Below are positions 1 to 8,461 of a stretch of DNA of 64,000 nucleotides, piece by piece. Made by a program: the position numbers and the translations under genes. Source of the DNA: Candidatus Rhodoferax odensensis (GTDB lineage: Bacteria > Pseudomonadota > Gammaproteobacteria > Burkholderiales > Burkholderiaceae_C); the NCBI GenBank assembly GCA_016718405.1, contig JADKDJ010000008.1, forward strand, positions 186,001 through 250,000, read 5' to 3'. Under the pieces are notes generated by a model, which saw only the letters and a list, made by a program, of their open reading frames with translations, was not told the origin of the DNA and made no database searches. Position 1 is the stretch's first letter. Each line of letters starts with the position of its first letter.

Positions 1-1176
1 GGGCGAACCGTTGATGACCCAGGCTTGTTGTTCGGCGGTCAGCTTGTACCACGGTGTATCGCGCGGAATGCCGCCGGCCTCGGCGTGGCGCATCAAGTCA
101 TCCTGGCACTCTTGCCAGGCGGGGGTCTGCATCGGCTTGATGGCACCGGCACGCAGGGTGAGTTTGTCGTTGGGGATGACCAGCCCGTAATCGACGCCAA
201 TGACCCGCCCAAAGCCGCGGCAGGCCTCGCACGCGCCCACCGCGGAGTTGAAGGAAAACATCGAGGCGATTGGGTCGCTGTAGCGCAGATCGCTCTCGGG
301 GCAATGCAGGCCGGTGGAGAACTGCCACACCTGCGCCGATGCGTCGGGCTCCTCGGGCAGCACATACACCGCGATCCGACCGCCGCCGTGTTTGAGCGCG
401 ACCTCAATCGCCTCCACCACGCGCGCGCGCTCCACTTGCCCCAGGCGGAAACGATCCGCCACCACGTCAAGCAGCTTGACCTTGCCGACGTGAGTGGTCT
501 TGCCCGAGACAATGGATGCGCTGACTTCGCGCTCGGCCTGCACCTTGGTGAAGCCACTGGTCGACAGCCACTGGGTGACCTCATCGGCGCTGGTGTTGAG
601 CGGCAACTCAACCGCGAAGGTGACGACCAGGCGCGGCCCCTTGCTTGCCGTGCCAGTGCCCGGCTCCGCGCTTGCCAGTTCATGTGCCGCATCCCTCCCC
701 GCTGCCACCACGCCGGTCGGGCCGACGGCCTCAAGTGCGTCGACTCGCGCCATCAGTTCGGCGTAGATCGACTGGGGCGAGTCGTGGCGCACGGGTTGCG
801 CCGTGGCGCGGTCATACAGCGATCCCGCCCTGGCAAACAACAACTTCAGATGATCGTTGAGCTCCGTCATGGTGCCCACGGTGGAGCGTGACGAACGGAC
901 CGGGTTGGTCTGGTCAATCGCAATGGCGGCGGGCACGCCCTCGACCTTGTCCACAGCGGGCTTGTCCATGCGGTCCAGAAACTGGCGCGCATAGGCCGAG
1001 AAGGTCTCCACATAACGGCGCTGACCTTCGGCAAACAGCGTGTCGAACACCAGACTGGATTTGCCCGAGCCGCTCGGACCGGTCACCACGGTGAGTTCGC
1101 CCGTGCGGATGTCGAGGTCCAGGTTCTTGAGGTTGTGCTGTCTTGCACCCCGAATGCGGATGATTCCCTGAGGCAT
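1..1176 (-). CDS. uvrA: Excinuclease ABC subunit A (UvrA-type), 3' end outside window
   Basis: DNA-damage recognition ATPase of nucleotide excision repair, cytoplasmic. The frame is open from ATG at 1176 to the window edge (392 codons, C-terminal part missing). Visible: RIRGARQHNLKNLDLD start, Walker A GPSGSGKSS, RRYVETFSAYARQFL, the STVGTMTEL segment, and a C-x-x-C zinc-site piece (CEACRGFGR). The wording differs from the housekeeping E. coli-like protein (PSGSGKSS instead of LSGSGKSS; NPVRSSRST), which recalls the long tandem UvrA (about 1900 aa) found in many Burkholderiales; length cannot be checked here. AGGGAAG lies about 8 bases before the ATG. Divergent from the next gene across a 207-bp gap that must hold both promoters. 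Family certain; paralogue type inferred. Confidence 0.9.
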   Translation of the reverse strand, partial: MPQGIIRIRGARQHNLKNLDLDIRTGELTVVTGPSGSGKSSLVFDTLFAEGQRRYVETFSAYARQFLDRMDKPAVDKVEGVPAAIAIDQTNPVRSSRSTVGTMTELNDHLKLLFARAGSLYDRATAQPVRHDSPQSIYAELMARVDALEAVGPTGVVAAGRDAAHELASAEPGTGTASKGPRLVVTFAVELPLNTSADEVTQWLSTSGFTKVQAEREVSASIVSGKTTHVGKVKLLDVVADRFRLGQVERARVVEAIEVALKHGGGRIAVYVLPEEPDASAQVWQFSTGLHCPESDLRYSDPIASMFSFNSAVGACEACRGFGRVIGVDYGLVIPNDKLTLRAGAIKPMQTPAWQECQDDLMRHAEAGGIPRDTPWYKLTAEQQAWVINGSP

Positions 1177-1383
1177 GGATTGACTTCCCTGTGGTGGAGG
1201 CAGAACATTCTAGGCAGTTCAGCGCGCCGTGCGCCCGGCAGGGTTATGCGCGGCGGCCGGACACATACGGAATGAAGTCATGGGCGCCGTGCGAATCGAG
1301 GCCACGGCACTGCGACACGTAGTTTCCCCAATGGAATCGTTGCAACGGGGACCTAGACTGCCCGTAACCCCAAGGAGCCCAGC

Positions 1384-2490
1384 ATGAAACCGACCCGCTT
1401 GCTTGCCACCTCTGTCGCCCTGCTTCTCTCGGTGGCGTCGGCGTCAGCCCAAATCTTGATCGGTCAGACCGTGGGGGTGAGCGGGGCCACCGCAGCCACG
1501 GTCAAAGAATCGATGACGGGTGCCGCGCTCTACATCGACGCGATCAACGCCAAGGGGGGCCTTGCCGGCGAAAAGATCACGATCCTGACACTGGACGACA
1601 AGTTCGACACCAAGTTGGCCGCCGCGAATGCGCGCACGCTGATTGAAGAGCGCAAGGTACTGGCCCTCTTCATGAGCCGCGGCACACCGCACACCGAGGG
1701 CATCATCCCGATCCTGGACCAGCATGGTGTTCCCCTGATCGGGCCCTCCACCGGCGCCATGACCTTGCATAAGCCGGTACGGCGGCACGTCTTCAACGTG
1801 CGCGCCACCTACCAGCGCGAGGCCGAGCGGGCCGTTGCACATCTGGCATCGCAGGGCATCACCCGCATCGGCGTGATTCACGTGGACGACAGTTTTGGTG
1901 CCGATGGGCTGGTCGGCACCCAGAAAGGGCTCGATGCTGCCAAGCTCAAACCTGTCGCGGTGGCCAAGTTTGATCGCACCAAGCCGGACTTCTCGGCCAT
2001 CGTGCCGCTCATGGTCAAGAGCGAGGCGCAGGCCATCGTCATCATTGGCTCCGGCACGGCGGTCGTGGACGGCATCAAGGCCGTCAAGGCTGCCAGCGGT
2101 GGCACCCAGTTCGTCACGCTGTCAAACAATGCATCAGGCGGCTTCATCAAGCTCCTGGGCGACCAGGCGCGCGGCGTGATTGTCAGCCAGGTGCTGCCCC
2201 AGACGTTTACCTACCCGCTGGTCAAAGAGGCAACCCAACTCGCCAAGGCGCGCGACATCAGCAACCTCAGCCCAGCCATGCTGGAAGGCTTTGCCAGCGC
2301 CAAGGTACTTGTGGAGGCCCTGCGACGCGCTGGCGCCAAGCCCACGCGCGAACGCCTGCAGGCAGCCCTGGAAGGTCTGGACAAGTATGACTTGGGCGGC
2401 CTTGAAGTCAGCTTCAGCCCCACCGACCACTCTGGCCTGGACTTTGCCGACCTGTCCATCATCTCGGCCGACGGGAAGTTCCGGCGCTGA
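1384..2490 (+). CDS. ABC transporter substrate-binding protein, branched-chain amino acid (LivJ/Peripla_BP_6) type
   Basis: Predicted periplasmic binding protein of 368 aa. Residues 1-23 form a signal peptide (KR near the start, leucine/valine core, ASA-Q cleavage site). The mature part opens with ILIGQTVGVSG, followed by ALYIDAINAKGG and TLDDKFD, the usual opening of the LivJ/LivK-like type I fold; two Rossmann-like lobes follow. Ligand cannot be told: family members bind branched-chain amino acids, amides, urea or aromatic acids. No permease or ATPase gene is adjacent, so it is an orphan subunit, common in Comamonadaceae. CAAGGAG lies just before the ATG. Ends 30 bp before a convergent gene; no clear terminator seen. 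Confidence 0.88.
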   Translation: MKPTRLLATSVALLLSVASASAQILIGQTVGVSGATAATVKESMTGAALYIDAINAKGGLAGEKITILTLDDKFDTKLAAANARTLIEERKVLALFMSRGTPHTEGIIPILDQHGVPLIGPSTGAMTLHKPVRRHVFNVRATYQREAERAVAHLASQGITRIGVIHVDDSFGADGLVGTQKGLDAAKLKPVAVAKFDRTKPDFSAIVPLMVKSEAQAIVIIGSGTAVVDGIKAVKAASGGTQFVTLSNNASGGFIKLLGDQARGVIVSQVLPQTFTYPLVKEATQLAKARDISNLSPAMLEGFASAKVLVEALRRAGAKPTRERLQAALEGLDKYDLGGLEVSFSPTDHSGLDFADLSIISADGKFRR

Positions 2491-2520
2491 CGGCTGGCCC
2501 CGGGCTCGCCCGTGGCGCGA

Positions 2521-3042
2521 TTAGCTTGCCGACATCGTCGAATTTGGCGACTCCGCCGCCTCGGGATTCAGTGTTTGCGCCAGCGCCCGGCAAGCGCCGA
2601 CGCCAACGGCATCCTGAATTTCTGGCAACAGGGCGAGCAACTGCTCGAAGCCCTCGGCACGTTCAACCGCGAGGTTGAGCCAAACGCCACGCAGACCCAA
2701 ACTCGCCGTCAAGGCGGTTGCCAGCGGTTTGGCAGCGCGGTAACGCTCCTGCTGCGACAACACCAGACTTTGCAGCGGCATCGGCTCGGTCGCGGCCATC
2801 GCCACTGTGGACGAAAAGAAGTCCGCCGCGGGGGGCGTCGCCTGAGGCAGGGCCAGAAAGCCCTGTTCAACCATGTGAATCACATCGGCCATGCTGCTGC
2901 CCAAGCCGGCGGTGGCGGCCAGCACCGCCTCGGGTGAGCGGGCACCGTCAAACAGGATGAACATCGAGCGCTGCCGAGCCGACAACAGGGGGGCGCGCTC
3001 CTTGAACGCCTTTTGCCCCACCTCGGTCTTGATGTAGTTCAT
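2521..3042 (-). CDS. Hypothetical protein, paralogue of the gene at 5362-5850
   Basis: Soluble 173-aa protein of unknown function with no signal peptide or membrane segment. The N-terminal half (K-T-E-x-G-x-x-A-x-K-x-R, then a DG-x-x-S turn at about 33-37, then a GF strand near 60) matches the N-terminal half of the gene at 5362-5850 position by position, so the two look like diverged paralogues. The pattern of short helices ending in a GF/L strand resembles a winged-helix fold, but no DNA-binding role can be claimed. C-terminal half is alanine/leucine-rich. AGG lies six bases before the ATG. Faces the symporter gene and is separated from it by a small membrane protein. Confidence 0.7.
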   Translation of the reverse strand: MNYIKTEVGQKAFKERAPLLSARQRSMFILFDGARSPEAVLAATAGLGSSMADVIHMVEQGFLALPQATPPAADFFSSTVAMAATEPMPLQSLVLSQQERYRAAKPLATALTASLGLRGVWLNLAVERAEGFEQLLALLPEIQDAVGVGACRALAQTLNPEAAESPNSTMSAS

Positions 3043-3114
3043 AGACCTATTCTATTTTGCGAAGCGCCGTAGCATGGCCCGGAGTTACCCGCAGCGTCGC
3101 CGATCAAGCCGACG

Positions 3115-3318
3115 CTACTTGCTGGCGCTCGCGCTCGCCGATGCCGGTGCCGCCACTGCCGTGGCAGCCGACGCTGTCGGCGCCGCAACTGCGGTGGCGG
3201 GGGCATGGGTGGCCTCCGCGCCGTGCTTTTCGCCGCCCATATCGATATCACCACCCTTGCTCAAGATGAACAAGGCCAAGCCTGCAAACACGGCAAAACC
3301 AACTGCAATTTTCCACAT
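3115..3318 (-). CDS. Small single-pass membrane protein with Ala-rich tail
   Basis: 67-aa protein: an N-terminal membrane helix (WKIAVGFAVFAGLALFIL, about residues 2-19) followed by an acidic/histidine patch and a long Ala/Ser/Thr/Pro tail. ATG at 3318 is preceded by AGGAG at good spacing; an in-frame GTG sits one codon upstream. No known family recognised. Low-complexity tail reduces confidence, but the strong Shine-Dalgarno and plausible membrane anchor support a real gene. Lies downstream of the symporter on the same strand, beyond a hairpin at 3339-3359. Confidence 0.55.
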   Translation of the reverse strand: MWKIAVGFAVFAGLALFILSKGGDIDMGGEKHGAEATHAPATAVAAPTASAATAVAAPASASASASK

Positions 3319-3338
3319 CACGAATCTCCTAAGAAAGT

Positions 3339-3359
3339 AGGCCCTCGCGTGGAGGGCCT
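3339..3359 (-). terminator. Hairpin after the symporter gene
   Basis: 8-bp perfect stem AGGCCCTC/GAGGGCCT with a 5-nt loop. Read on the minus strand it is followed by the pyrimidine-rich ACTTTCTTAGG, a weak rho-independent terminator for the gene ending at 3409. The same pyrimidine run overlaps the Shine-Dalgarno of the small membrane protein. Confidence 0.5.
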
Positions 3360-3408
3360 GTTGCGGGCAACCGGTCGGTTTGGACTGGTTGCTGGGGTGA
3401 TCCGACGA

Positions 3409-5076
3409 TCAGTCGTTGGCGTAGATATCAACGTCCTTGGTTTCGCGCACGAACAGCATGCCGATGACGAAGGTCATGCCGGCGATGATGATCGGGTACC
3501 ACAAGCCGTTGTACATGTTGCCGGTCTGCGCCACGATGGCAAACGCCGTGGTGGGCAGCAAGCCGCCGAACCAGCCGTTACCGATGTGATACGGCAGGCT
3601 CATCGACGTGTAGCGAATGCGGGTCGGGAACATTTCCACCAGCATGGCCGCAATCGGGCCATAGACCATGGTCACCAGAATCACCAGATAAGTCAGGATG
3701 GCAATGACCTTAAGCTTGTCGAACTTGGCCATGTCGGCCTTGGCAGGGTAGCCGGCGGCCTTGAGGGCTGCGGCGACGTCCTTCTTGAACGCGTCGCCCT
3801 TGGCTTTCGCCTCGGCAGCGGACAGGCCCTTGGACGAATAGCTGGGGATGGCAGTCTCGCCAATCTTGATAACCGCCGGTGCACCCGCCGCGCCGGCCGC
3901 GTTCTCGTAACTCACCGATGAGCCGGCCAGCACTTGTTTGGCAATGTCGCACGAGCTGGTGAACTTGACGGTGCCGGTCGGGTTGAACTGGAACGAGCAC
4001 TCGCTGTTGTCGGAAGTCACCACCACCTTGTTGGCGGCCTGCGCGGCAGCCAGGTCAGGGTTGGCGGCTTTGGTCAATGCAGTGAACACCGGGAAGTACG
4101 TCAGCACCGCCAACAGGCAGCCGGCCATGATGATGGGCTTGCGACCAATCTTGTCGGACCAGGCGCCAAACAGGATGAAGAACGGCGTGCCGATGATCAG
4201 GGAGACGGCAACCATGATGTTGGCGGTTGCGCCATCCACCTTGAGGGCCTGGGTCAGGAAAAACAGCGCGTAGAACTGGCCGGAGTACCACACCACGGCT
4301 TGACCAGCGGTCAGACCGATCAGGGCCAGAATCACGATCTTCAGGTTCTTCCACTGGCCGAAGGACTCGGACAGCGGGGCCTTGGATGTCTTGCCTTCGG
4401 CCTTCATCTTGGCGAAGGCGGGCGACTCGTTCATGGACAGGCGAATCCACACGGAGACGGCCAGCAGCAGAATCGAGACGATGAACGGAACACGCCAGCC
4501 CCAATCCGCAAAAGCGGCTTCACCGATTGCGGTGCGCGTACCCAGAATCACCATCAGGCTCAGGAACAGGCCCAAGGTGGCCGTGGTCTGAATCCACGAT
4601 GTGTAAGCACCGCGCTTGCCCTGTGGCGCGTGCTCGGCCACGTAGGTGGCAGCGCCACCGTACTCGCCGCCCAGCGCCAGGCCTTGCAGCAGTCGCAGAC
4701 AGATCAGGATCACCGGCGCGGCCACACCAATGCTGGCGTAGTTCGGCAAGATGCCCACAATGAAGGTGGACAGGCCCATGATCAGGATGGTCACCAGAAA
4801 GGTGTACTTGCGCCCGATCATGTCGCCCAGGCGGCCGAAAAAGATGGCGCCAAAGGGCCGCACGATGAAACCGGCAGCAAAAGCCAGCAGCGCGAAAATG
4901 AAAGCGGAGCCTTCATCCAGACCACTGAAGAACTGCTTCGCAATGATGGCTGCCAACGAGCCGTACAGGTAAAAGTCGTACCACTCGAACACGGTACCGA
5001 GCGAGGAAGCGAAGATAACTTTCTTCTCTTCCGCCGACATCGGCCGCGCGACGGCCGCTGTTTGTGCGCTTCTCAT
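3409..5076 (-). CDS. MFS metabolite:H+ symporter (MHS family)
   Basis: Inner-membrane proton symporter for organic acids or osmolytes, 555 aa from ATG 5076 (GGAGA at proper spacing; a longer frame exists but lacks a ribosome site). MHS hallmarks: FASSLGTVFEWYDFYLYG at the start of TM1, RPFGAIFFGRLGDMIGRK in loop 2-3, RLLQGLALGGEYGGAATY and the RIRYTSMSLPYHIGNGWFGG segment. Family members are usually 430-450 aa; the excess is a soluble insertion at about residues 330-450 between two late helices, with two cysteines (SECSF, SSCDI) that could form a disulfide. Substrate unknown; shikimate, alpha-ketoglutarate and proline/betaine carriers share the family. Confidence 0.9.
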   Translation of the reverse strand: MRSAQTAAVARPMSAEEKKVIFASSLGTVFEWYDFYLYGSLAAIIAKQFFSGLDEGSAFIFALLAFAAGFIVRPFGAIFFGRLGDMIGRKYTFLVTILIMGLSTFIVGILPNYASIGVAAPVILICLRLLQGLALGGEYGGAATYVAEHAPQGKRGAYTSWIQTTATLGLFLSLMVILGTRTAIGEAAFADWGWRVPFIVSILLLAVSVWIRLSMNESPAFAKMKAEGKTSKAPLSESFGQWKNLKIVILALIGLTAGQAVVWYSGQFYALFFLTQALKVDGATANIMVAVSLIIGTPFFILFGAWSDKIGRKPIIMAGCLLAVLTYFPVFTALTKAANPDLAAAQAANKVVVTSDNSECSFQFNPTGTVKFTSSCDIAKQVLAGSSVSYENAAGAAGAPAVIKIGETAIPSYSSKGLSAAEAKAKGDAFKKDVAAALKAAGYPAKADMAKFDKLKVIAILTYLVILVTMVYGPIAAMLVEMFPTRIRYTSMSLPYHIGNGWFGGLLPTTAFAIVAQTGNMYNGLWYPIIIAGMTFVIGMLFVRETKDVDIYAND

Positions 5077-5199
5077 ATGTGCTGTCTCCAAAAAGGTGAA
5101 GGCCCCCGACGTGGAGGCTTGCCGCAATTGTTGAAGATGGCTCTGACCCTGCTCTGACTTGAAACCAACAAGGCCTTGCGCTGAACTGAACCACCCCTG

Positions 5200-5210
5200 A
5201 CAAACTAGGT
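5200..5210. promoter_or_regulatory. Shared 11-mer ACAAACTAGGT upstream of symporter
   Basis: The 11-mer ACAAACTAGGT followed by AGTAAACC lies in the 285-bp divergent region between the MHS symporter (start 5076) and the gene at 5362. The identical 11-mer, followed by GTTAACC, recurs at 9454-9464 in another divergent region. Could be a common operator; binding protein unknown. Confidence 0.3.
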
Positions 5211-5361
5211 AGTAAACCCTTTCGGAAACTCTCGTAATGTGAAAACGGAAAGATTTAAATCAGGGTAAACCCCAGTTCTTGATTTCAACCAATCTGGCGT
5301 CGATGATGCACACTCAATACATCGTCTGGGCACTCAACTCGTAGAAAAACTGACACTTGTC

Positions 5362-5850
5362 ATGACTGATCTGGATACCCATTCCGTCCTGCGCAAGACC
5401 GAGGCTGGCGTGAACGCCATCAAGCTGAGGGATAGAAGTCTCACGCCGAAGGCACGCATGCTGCTGATCGTCGTCGATGGGCAAAAATCCGTGGGCGAAC
5501 TGACCAAGGCCATGCCCAGTCCCGACGAGGCTCGCCAGCAACTGGGCGAACTGCTCAGTGCCGGCTTTGTAGAAATGCTTGACCTGCCCAAGCCTGTTGC
5601 GCCCGCCGCAGCAAGCCCAGCCAAAGCGAGCGCGGCACCGCCTGTGGATGAGCTCACGCCCATGATTCGGCGCGCCACCCATTTGCTGGAGGACATGCTG
5701 GGCCCGGATTCAGAAGCCCTGTGCCTGCAGATCGAGCGCTGCACCAGCCACGCCCAGTTCACCGCCAAGATCATCGAGATCTCGCGCATCGTCGCGGCCA
5801 TGCGTAACGAGAAGAAGGGCGCGGAGTTCCTGCTGGCGGCAACCGCCTGA
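5362..5850 (+). CDS. Hypothetical protein, paralogue of the gene at 2521-3042
   Basis: Soluble 162-aa protein, no signal or membrane helix. N-terminal region (about 11-75: K-T-E-A-G, A-I-K-L-R, VVDGQKS, GELLSAGFVE) aligns with the N-terminal half of the gene at 2521-3042. A Pro/Ala linker (about 77-95) joins it to a helical C-terminal part (about 97-162) with ELTPMIRRATHLLEDMLG and MRNEKKGAEFLLAATA. Unknown function. Divergent from the MHS symporter and followed by a strong bidirectional terminator. Sure that it is a gene; function open. Confidence 0.75.
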   Translation: MTDLDTHSVLRKTEAGVNAIKLRDRSLTPKARMLLIVVDGQKSVGELTKAMPSPDEARQQLGELLSAGFVEMLDLPKPVAPAAASPAKASAAPPVDELTPMIRRATHLLEDMLGPDSEALCLQIERCTSHAQFTAKIIEISRIVAAMRNEKKGAEFLLAATA

Positions 5851-5902
5851 TCAGGGCGCCATAGGCGCCTTCACGCCCTCATATAGTCGCGTCGAACCCA
5901 TC

Positions 5903-5932
5903 AAAAAAAACCCCGCCGAAGCGGGGTTTTTT
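5903..5932. terminator. Bidirectional rho-independent terminator
   Basis: Stem CCCCGC-CGAA-GCGGGG (5911-5926) flanked by A8 on the left and T6 on the right, so it can end both the plus-strand gene at 5362-5850 and the minus-strand symporter gene at 5953-8070. Textbook convergent terminator. Confidence 0.93.
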
Positions 5933-5952
5933 GGTTCACACAGAGAAGTGAC

Positions 5953-8070
5953 TCAATGCGCTGCGCTGCCGGCTGAGACCCTGCCGTCCAGACTGGGGTA
6001 ACGCACATGCTCAACCAACTCCTGGATGTCTTTGCCAGGCGCCTTGGTCAACAGCGACACGATGATGATCACCGCAAAACCCAGGGGCACGCCGAACAGA
6101 CCGGCCGAGATGGGGGAAATATCCCACCAGGTGTTGGCCTTCAGGATTTCAGGCGTGAGCGCTGCGCCGCCATGGGTGAGCTTGTAGAGCCACGGCTGCG
6201 TGGTCATCATGTAGTAGAAGGTGGTTCCCAAACCAGCGATCATGCCCAGCGACGCACCCCACTTGTTGGCGCGCTTCCAGAAGATGCCCAAAGTGAGCGC
6301 CGGGAAGAAGGTGGCCGCCGCAAACGAGAACGCCGCCGATACCAGGAACAAAATGTCCGCCGGTTTCTGCGCCGCCACGTAGGCCGCAGCCAGGGCAACC
6401 ACCAGCAGCAGGATCTTGGACACCATCACGCGACGACCGGTCGAAGCGTTGGGGTCAATGATCTTGTAGTACAGGTCATGCGACAGGGCATTGGCAATGG
6501 TCAACAGCAGGCCGTCCGCTGTCGACAGGGCCGCCGCCAGACCACCGGCCGCCACCATGCCCGACACCACATAAGGCAGGCCGCCAATTTCCGGCGTGGC
6601 CAGCACAATGATGTCGCCACCGATGGTCAGCTCGGCCAGTTGCAAAATGCCGTCCTTGTTGACGTCCACCACCGACAGCAGGCTCTTGTCCACCGCCGAC
6701 CAACGCGAAATCCAGGCTGGCAACTGGTCAAACGGGGTGCCCACCAGCACGGTGTAGACCTCGAACTTGGCCAGCACTGCCAAGGCTGGCGCGGTGAAGT
6801 AGAGCAAGAAGATGAAGAACAGCGACCAGCTCACCGACTCACGCGCTTCCTTCACCGAGGGGGTGGTGTAGTAACGCATCAGGATGTGCGGCAAAGCGGC
6901 GGTACCGATCATCAGACAGAACACCAAGGCCAGGAAGTTCTTGCGCGCGATGTTGCTGGCCGCTTCATCCTTGCCCGCGAACGGGGTGGCATGGCGGATT
7001 GGAGGGTTCGCCTTGGCCGCATTGCCGGTCCGGGCTGCGGTGTAGGCCGTCTTGGCCGCGGCTTCATCCTTGGGCAGTGCAGCGAGGGCTGCTTCGGCGG
7101 CGCGGATGTCGGCCAGGGCGCCGTTGTTGGCTTTCAGATCGTCCAGCTTCTTTTGGGCAGCAGCCTTGTCGGCGGCCATGGCCGCGGGCACATCCTTCAG
7201 CTTGGCAACCGCTTCCTCGGAGCGCGCCTTGTAGATGCCGCGCACTTCAAGCTCCTTCGGGTCCTTGAGCAGCAGCTCTTCCTTGGCGGTGACCTTCTCC
7301 AGCGTGTAACCGTAAACCGCCTGAGGGATCGGTACACCCGTGTGCTTGACCGACAGCCACACCACCGGCAGCATGTAGGCAATGATCAGAATCACGTACT
7401 GCGCCACCTGGGTCCAGGTGACAGCACGCATGCCGCCCAGGAAGGAACACACCAGAATGCCACCCAGGCCGGCAAAAATACCCACCTCAAACGCCAGACC
7501 GGTCAAGCGGGTGGTGATCAGGCCCACACCGTAGATCTGCGCCACCACGTAAGTGAACGAGCACAGAATGGCACCACAAATACCAATGATGCGCGGCAAG
7601 TTACCTTCGAAGCGAGCGCCCAGAAAGTCAGGGATGGTGAACTGGCCGAACTTGCGCAGGTAGGGCGCCAGGAACAGCGCCACCAGACAGTAGCCACCAG
7701 TCCAGCCGGTAATGAAGGCCAAGCCCCCAAAGCCGGTCAGGTACAGCGTACCGGCCATGCCGATGAAGGAGGCCGCCGACATCCAGTCCGCTCCGGTGGC
7801 CATGCCGTTGTACATGGCTGGCACGCGCCGCCCCGCCACGTAGTATTCGGCCGCGTCGTTGGTGCGGCTCATCACGCCGATGCCGGCGTACAGCAGCACC
7901 GTGGCGGCCAGGAACAGGTAGCCGATCCAGGCGCGCGGCAGGCCCATCTGCTCCATGATGGCGACCAGGATCACAAAGCTGATGAAACCACCCGTGTAGA
8001 AACCGTAAACCTTGTTGAGGCCTTTCTTGAAGGCGCTCTGCGATTGGTTGGCAGATCCGAACATGCTCAT
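5953..8070 (-). CDS. Sodium:solute symporter large subunit, VC_2705 subfamily (acetate/organic-acid type)
   Basis: 705-aa inner-membrane SSS transporter, about 13 helices. SSS features: AGRRVPAMYNGMATGADWMSAASFIGMAG, GGYCLVALFLAPYLRKFGQFTIPDF, and LSTADGLLLTIANALSHDLY. Two non-membrane features stand out: an Ala/Lys-rich likely coiled-coil insertion at about residues 260-365, and a perfect EF-hand-like loop DVNKDGILQLAE at 469-480. Its start overlaps the stop of the small subunit by 4 bp, so the two are translationally coupled, as expected for the paired VC_2705/DUF4212 systems. Family members sit with acetate genes; substrate is inferred. Terminated by the hairpin at 5903-5932. Confidence 0.92.
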   Translation of the reverse strand: MSMFGSANQSQSAFKKGLNKVYGFYTGGFISFVILVAIMEQMGLPRAWIGYLFLAATVLLYAGIGVMSRTNDAAEYYVAGRRVPAMYNGMATGADWMSAASFIGMAGTLYLTGFGGLAFITGWTGGYCLVALFLAPYLRKFGQFTIPDFLGARFEGNLPRIIGICGAILCSFTYVVAQIYGVGLITTRLTGLAFEVGIFAGLGGILVCSFLGGMRAVTWTQVAQYVILIIAYMLPVVWLSVKHTGVPIPQAVYGYTLEKVTAKEELLLKDPKELEVRGIYKARSEEAVAKLKDVPAAMAADKAAAQKKLDDLKANNGALADIRAAEAALAALPKDEAAAKTAYTAARTGNAAKANPPIRHATPFAGKDEAASNIARKNFLALVFCLMIGTAALPHILMRYYTTPSVKEARESVSWSLFFIFLLYFTAPALAVLAKFEVYTVLVGTPFDQLPAWISRWSAVDKSLLSVVDVNKDGILQLAELTIGGDIIVLATPEIGGLPYVVSGMVAAGGLAAALSTADGLLLTIANALSHDLYYKIIDPNASTGRRVMVSKILLLVVALAAAYVAAQKPADILFLVSAAFSFAAATFFPALTLGIFWKRANKWGASLGMIAGLGTTFYYMMTTQPWLYKLTHGGAALTPEILKANTWWDISPISAGLFGVPLGFAVIIIVSLLTKAPGKDIQELVEHVRYPSLDGRVSAGSAAH

Positions 8071-8330
8071 TCGAGTTCTCCTTCGGCCACGCCGTATTGG
8101 TTGTCCAGGTTATTCATGTGCCGGGCGTAGTACCAGATGATCAGGCAATAGATCACCAGCGCGCCCTGCGCGCACAGCCAGAACGAAAACGGCCAGCCAA
8201 AGAACTTGAAACTAAGCTCCTTGGCAAAAAACGGCAACACAAAGGTCACCACGAACCAGACACTCAGCAAGGTTCCCGTTATCGCCAGGTTCTTGCTCCA
8301 ATACTCCTGATGCTTTGCTGTCAGCTGCAT
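8067..8330 (-). CDS. Sodium:solute symporter small subunit (DUF4212)
   Basis: 87-aa membrane protein with two helices (about 16-36 and 50-68), the partner of the large subunit that follows. Typical family features are YWSKNLAITGTLLSVWFVVTF, FFAKELS, FFGWPFSFWLCAQGALVIYCLIIWYYA and the C-terminal MNNLDNQYG. ATG at 8330 is chosen over an upstream start because GAGGAG sits at correct distance and the family begins with a short polar tail before YW. Ends in a 4-bp ATGA overlap with the large subunit. Confidence 0.9.
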   Translation of the reverse strand: MQLTAKHQEYWSKNLAITGTLLSVWFVVTFVLPFFAKELSFKFFGWPFSFWLCAQGALVIYCLIIWYYARHMNNLDNQYGVAEGELE

Positions 8331-8461
8331 TGTTTGCTCCTCGTTGCTATCGAAAATCCATCCCGAGCGAACGCGGCCTTGTGCCAGACCATCGTCCACC
8401 GAGATGGGCCACTACCTACCCAACTCTCCACCAACCCCTGCACCCCGCCTAAGCGGCACGG

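Noticed and set aside
6007..8130. Plus-strand open frame of 707 codons opposite the symporter
   Set aside because: Antisense shadow of a well-supported membrane protein gene.
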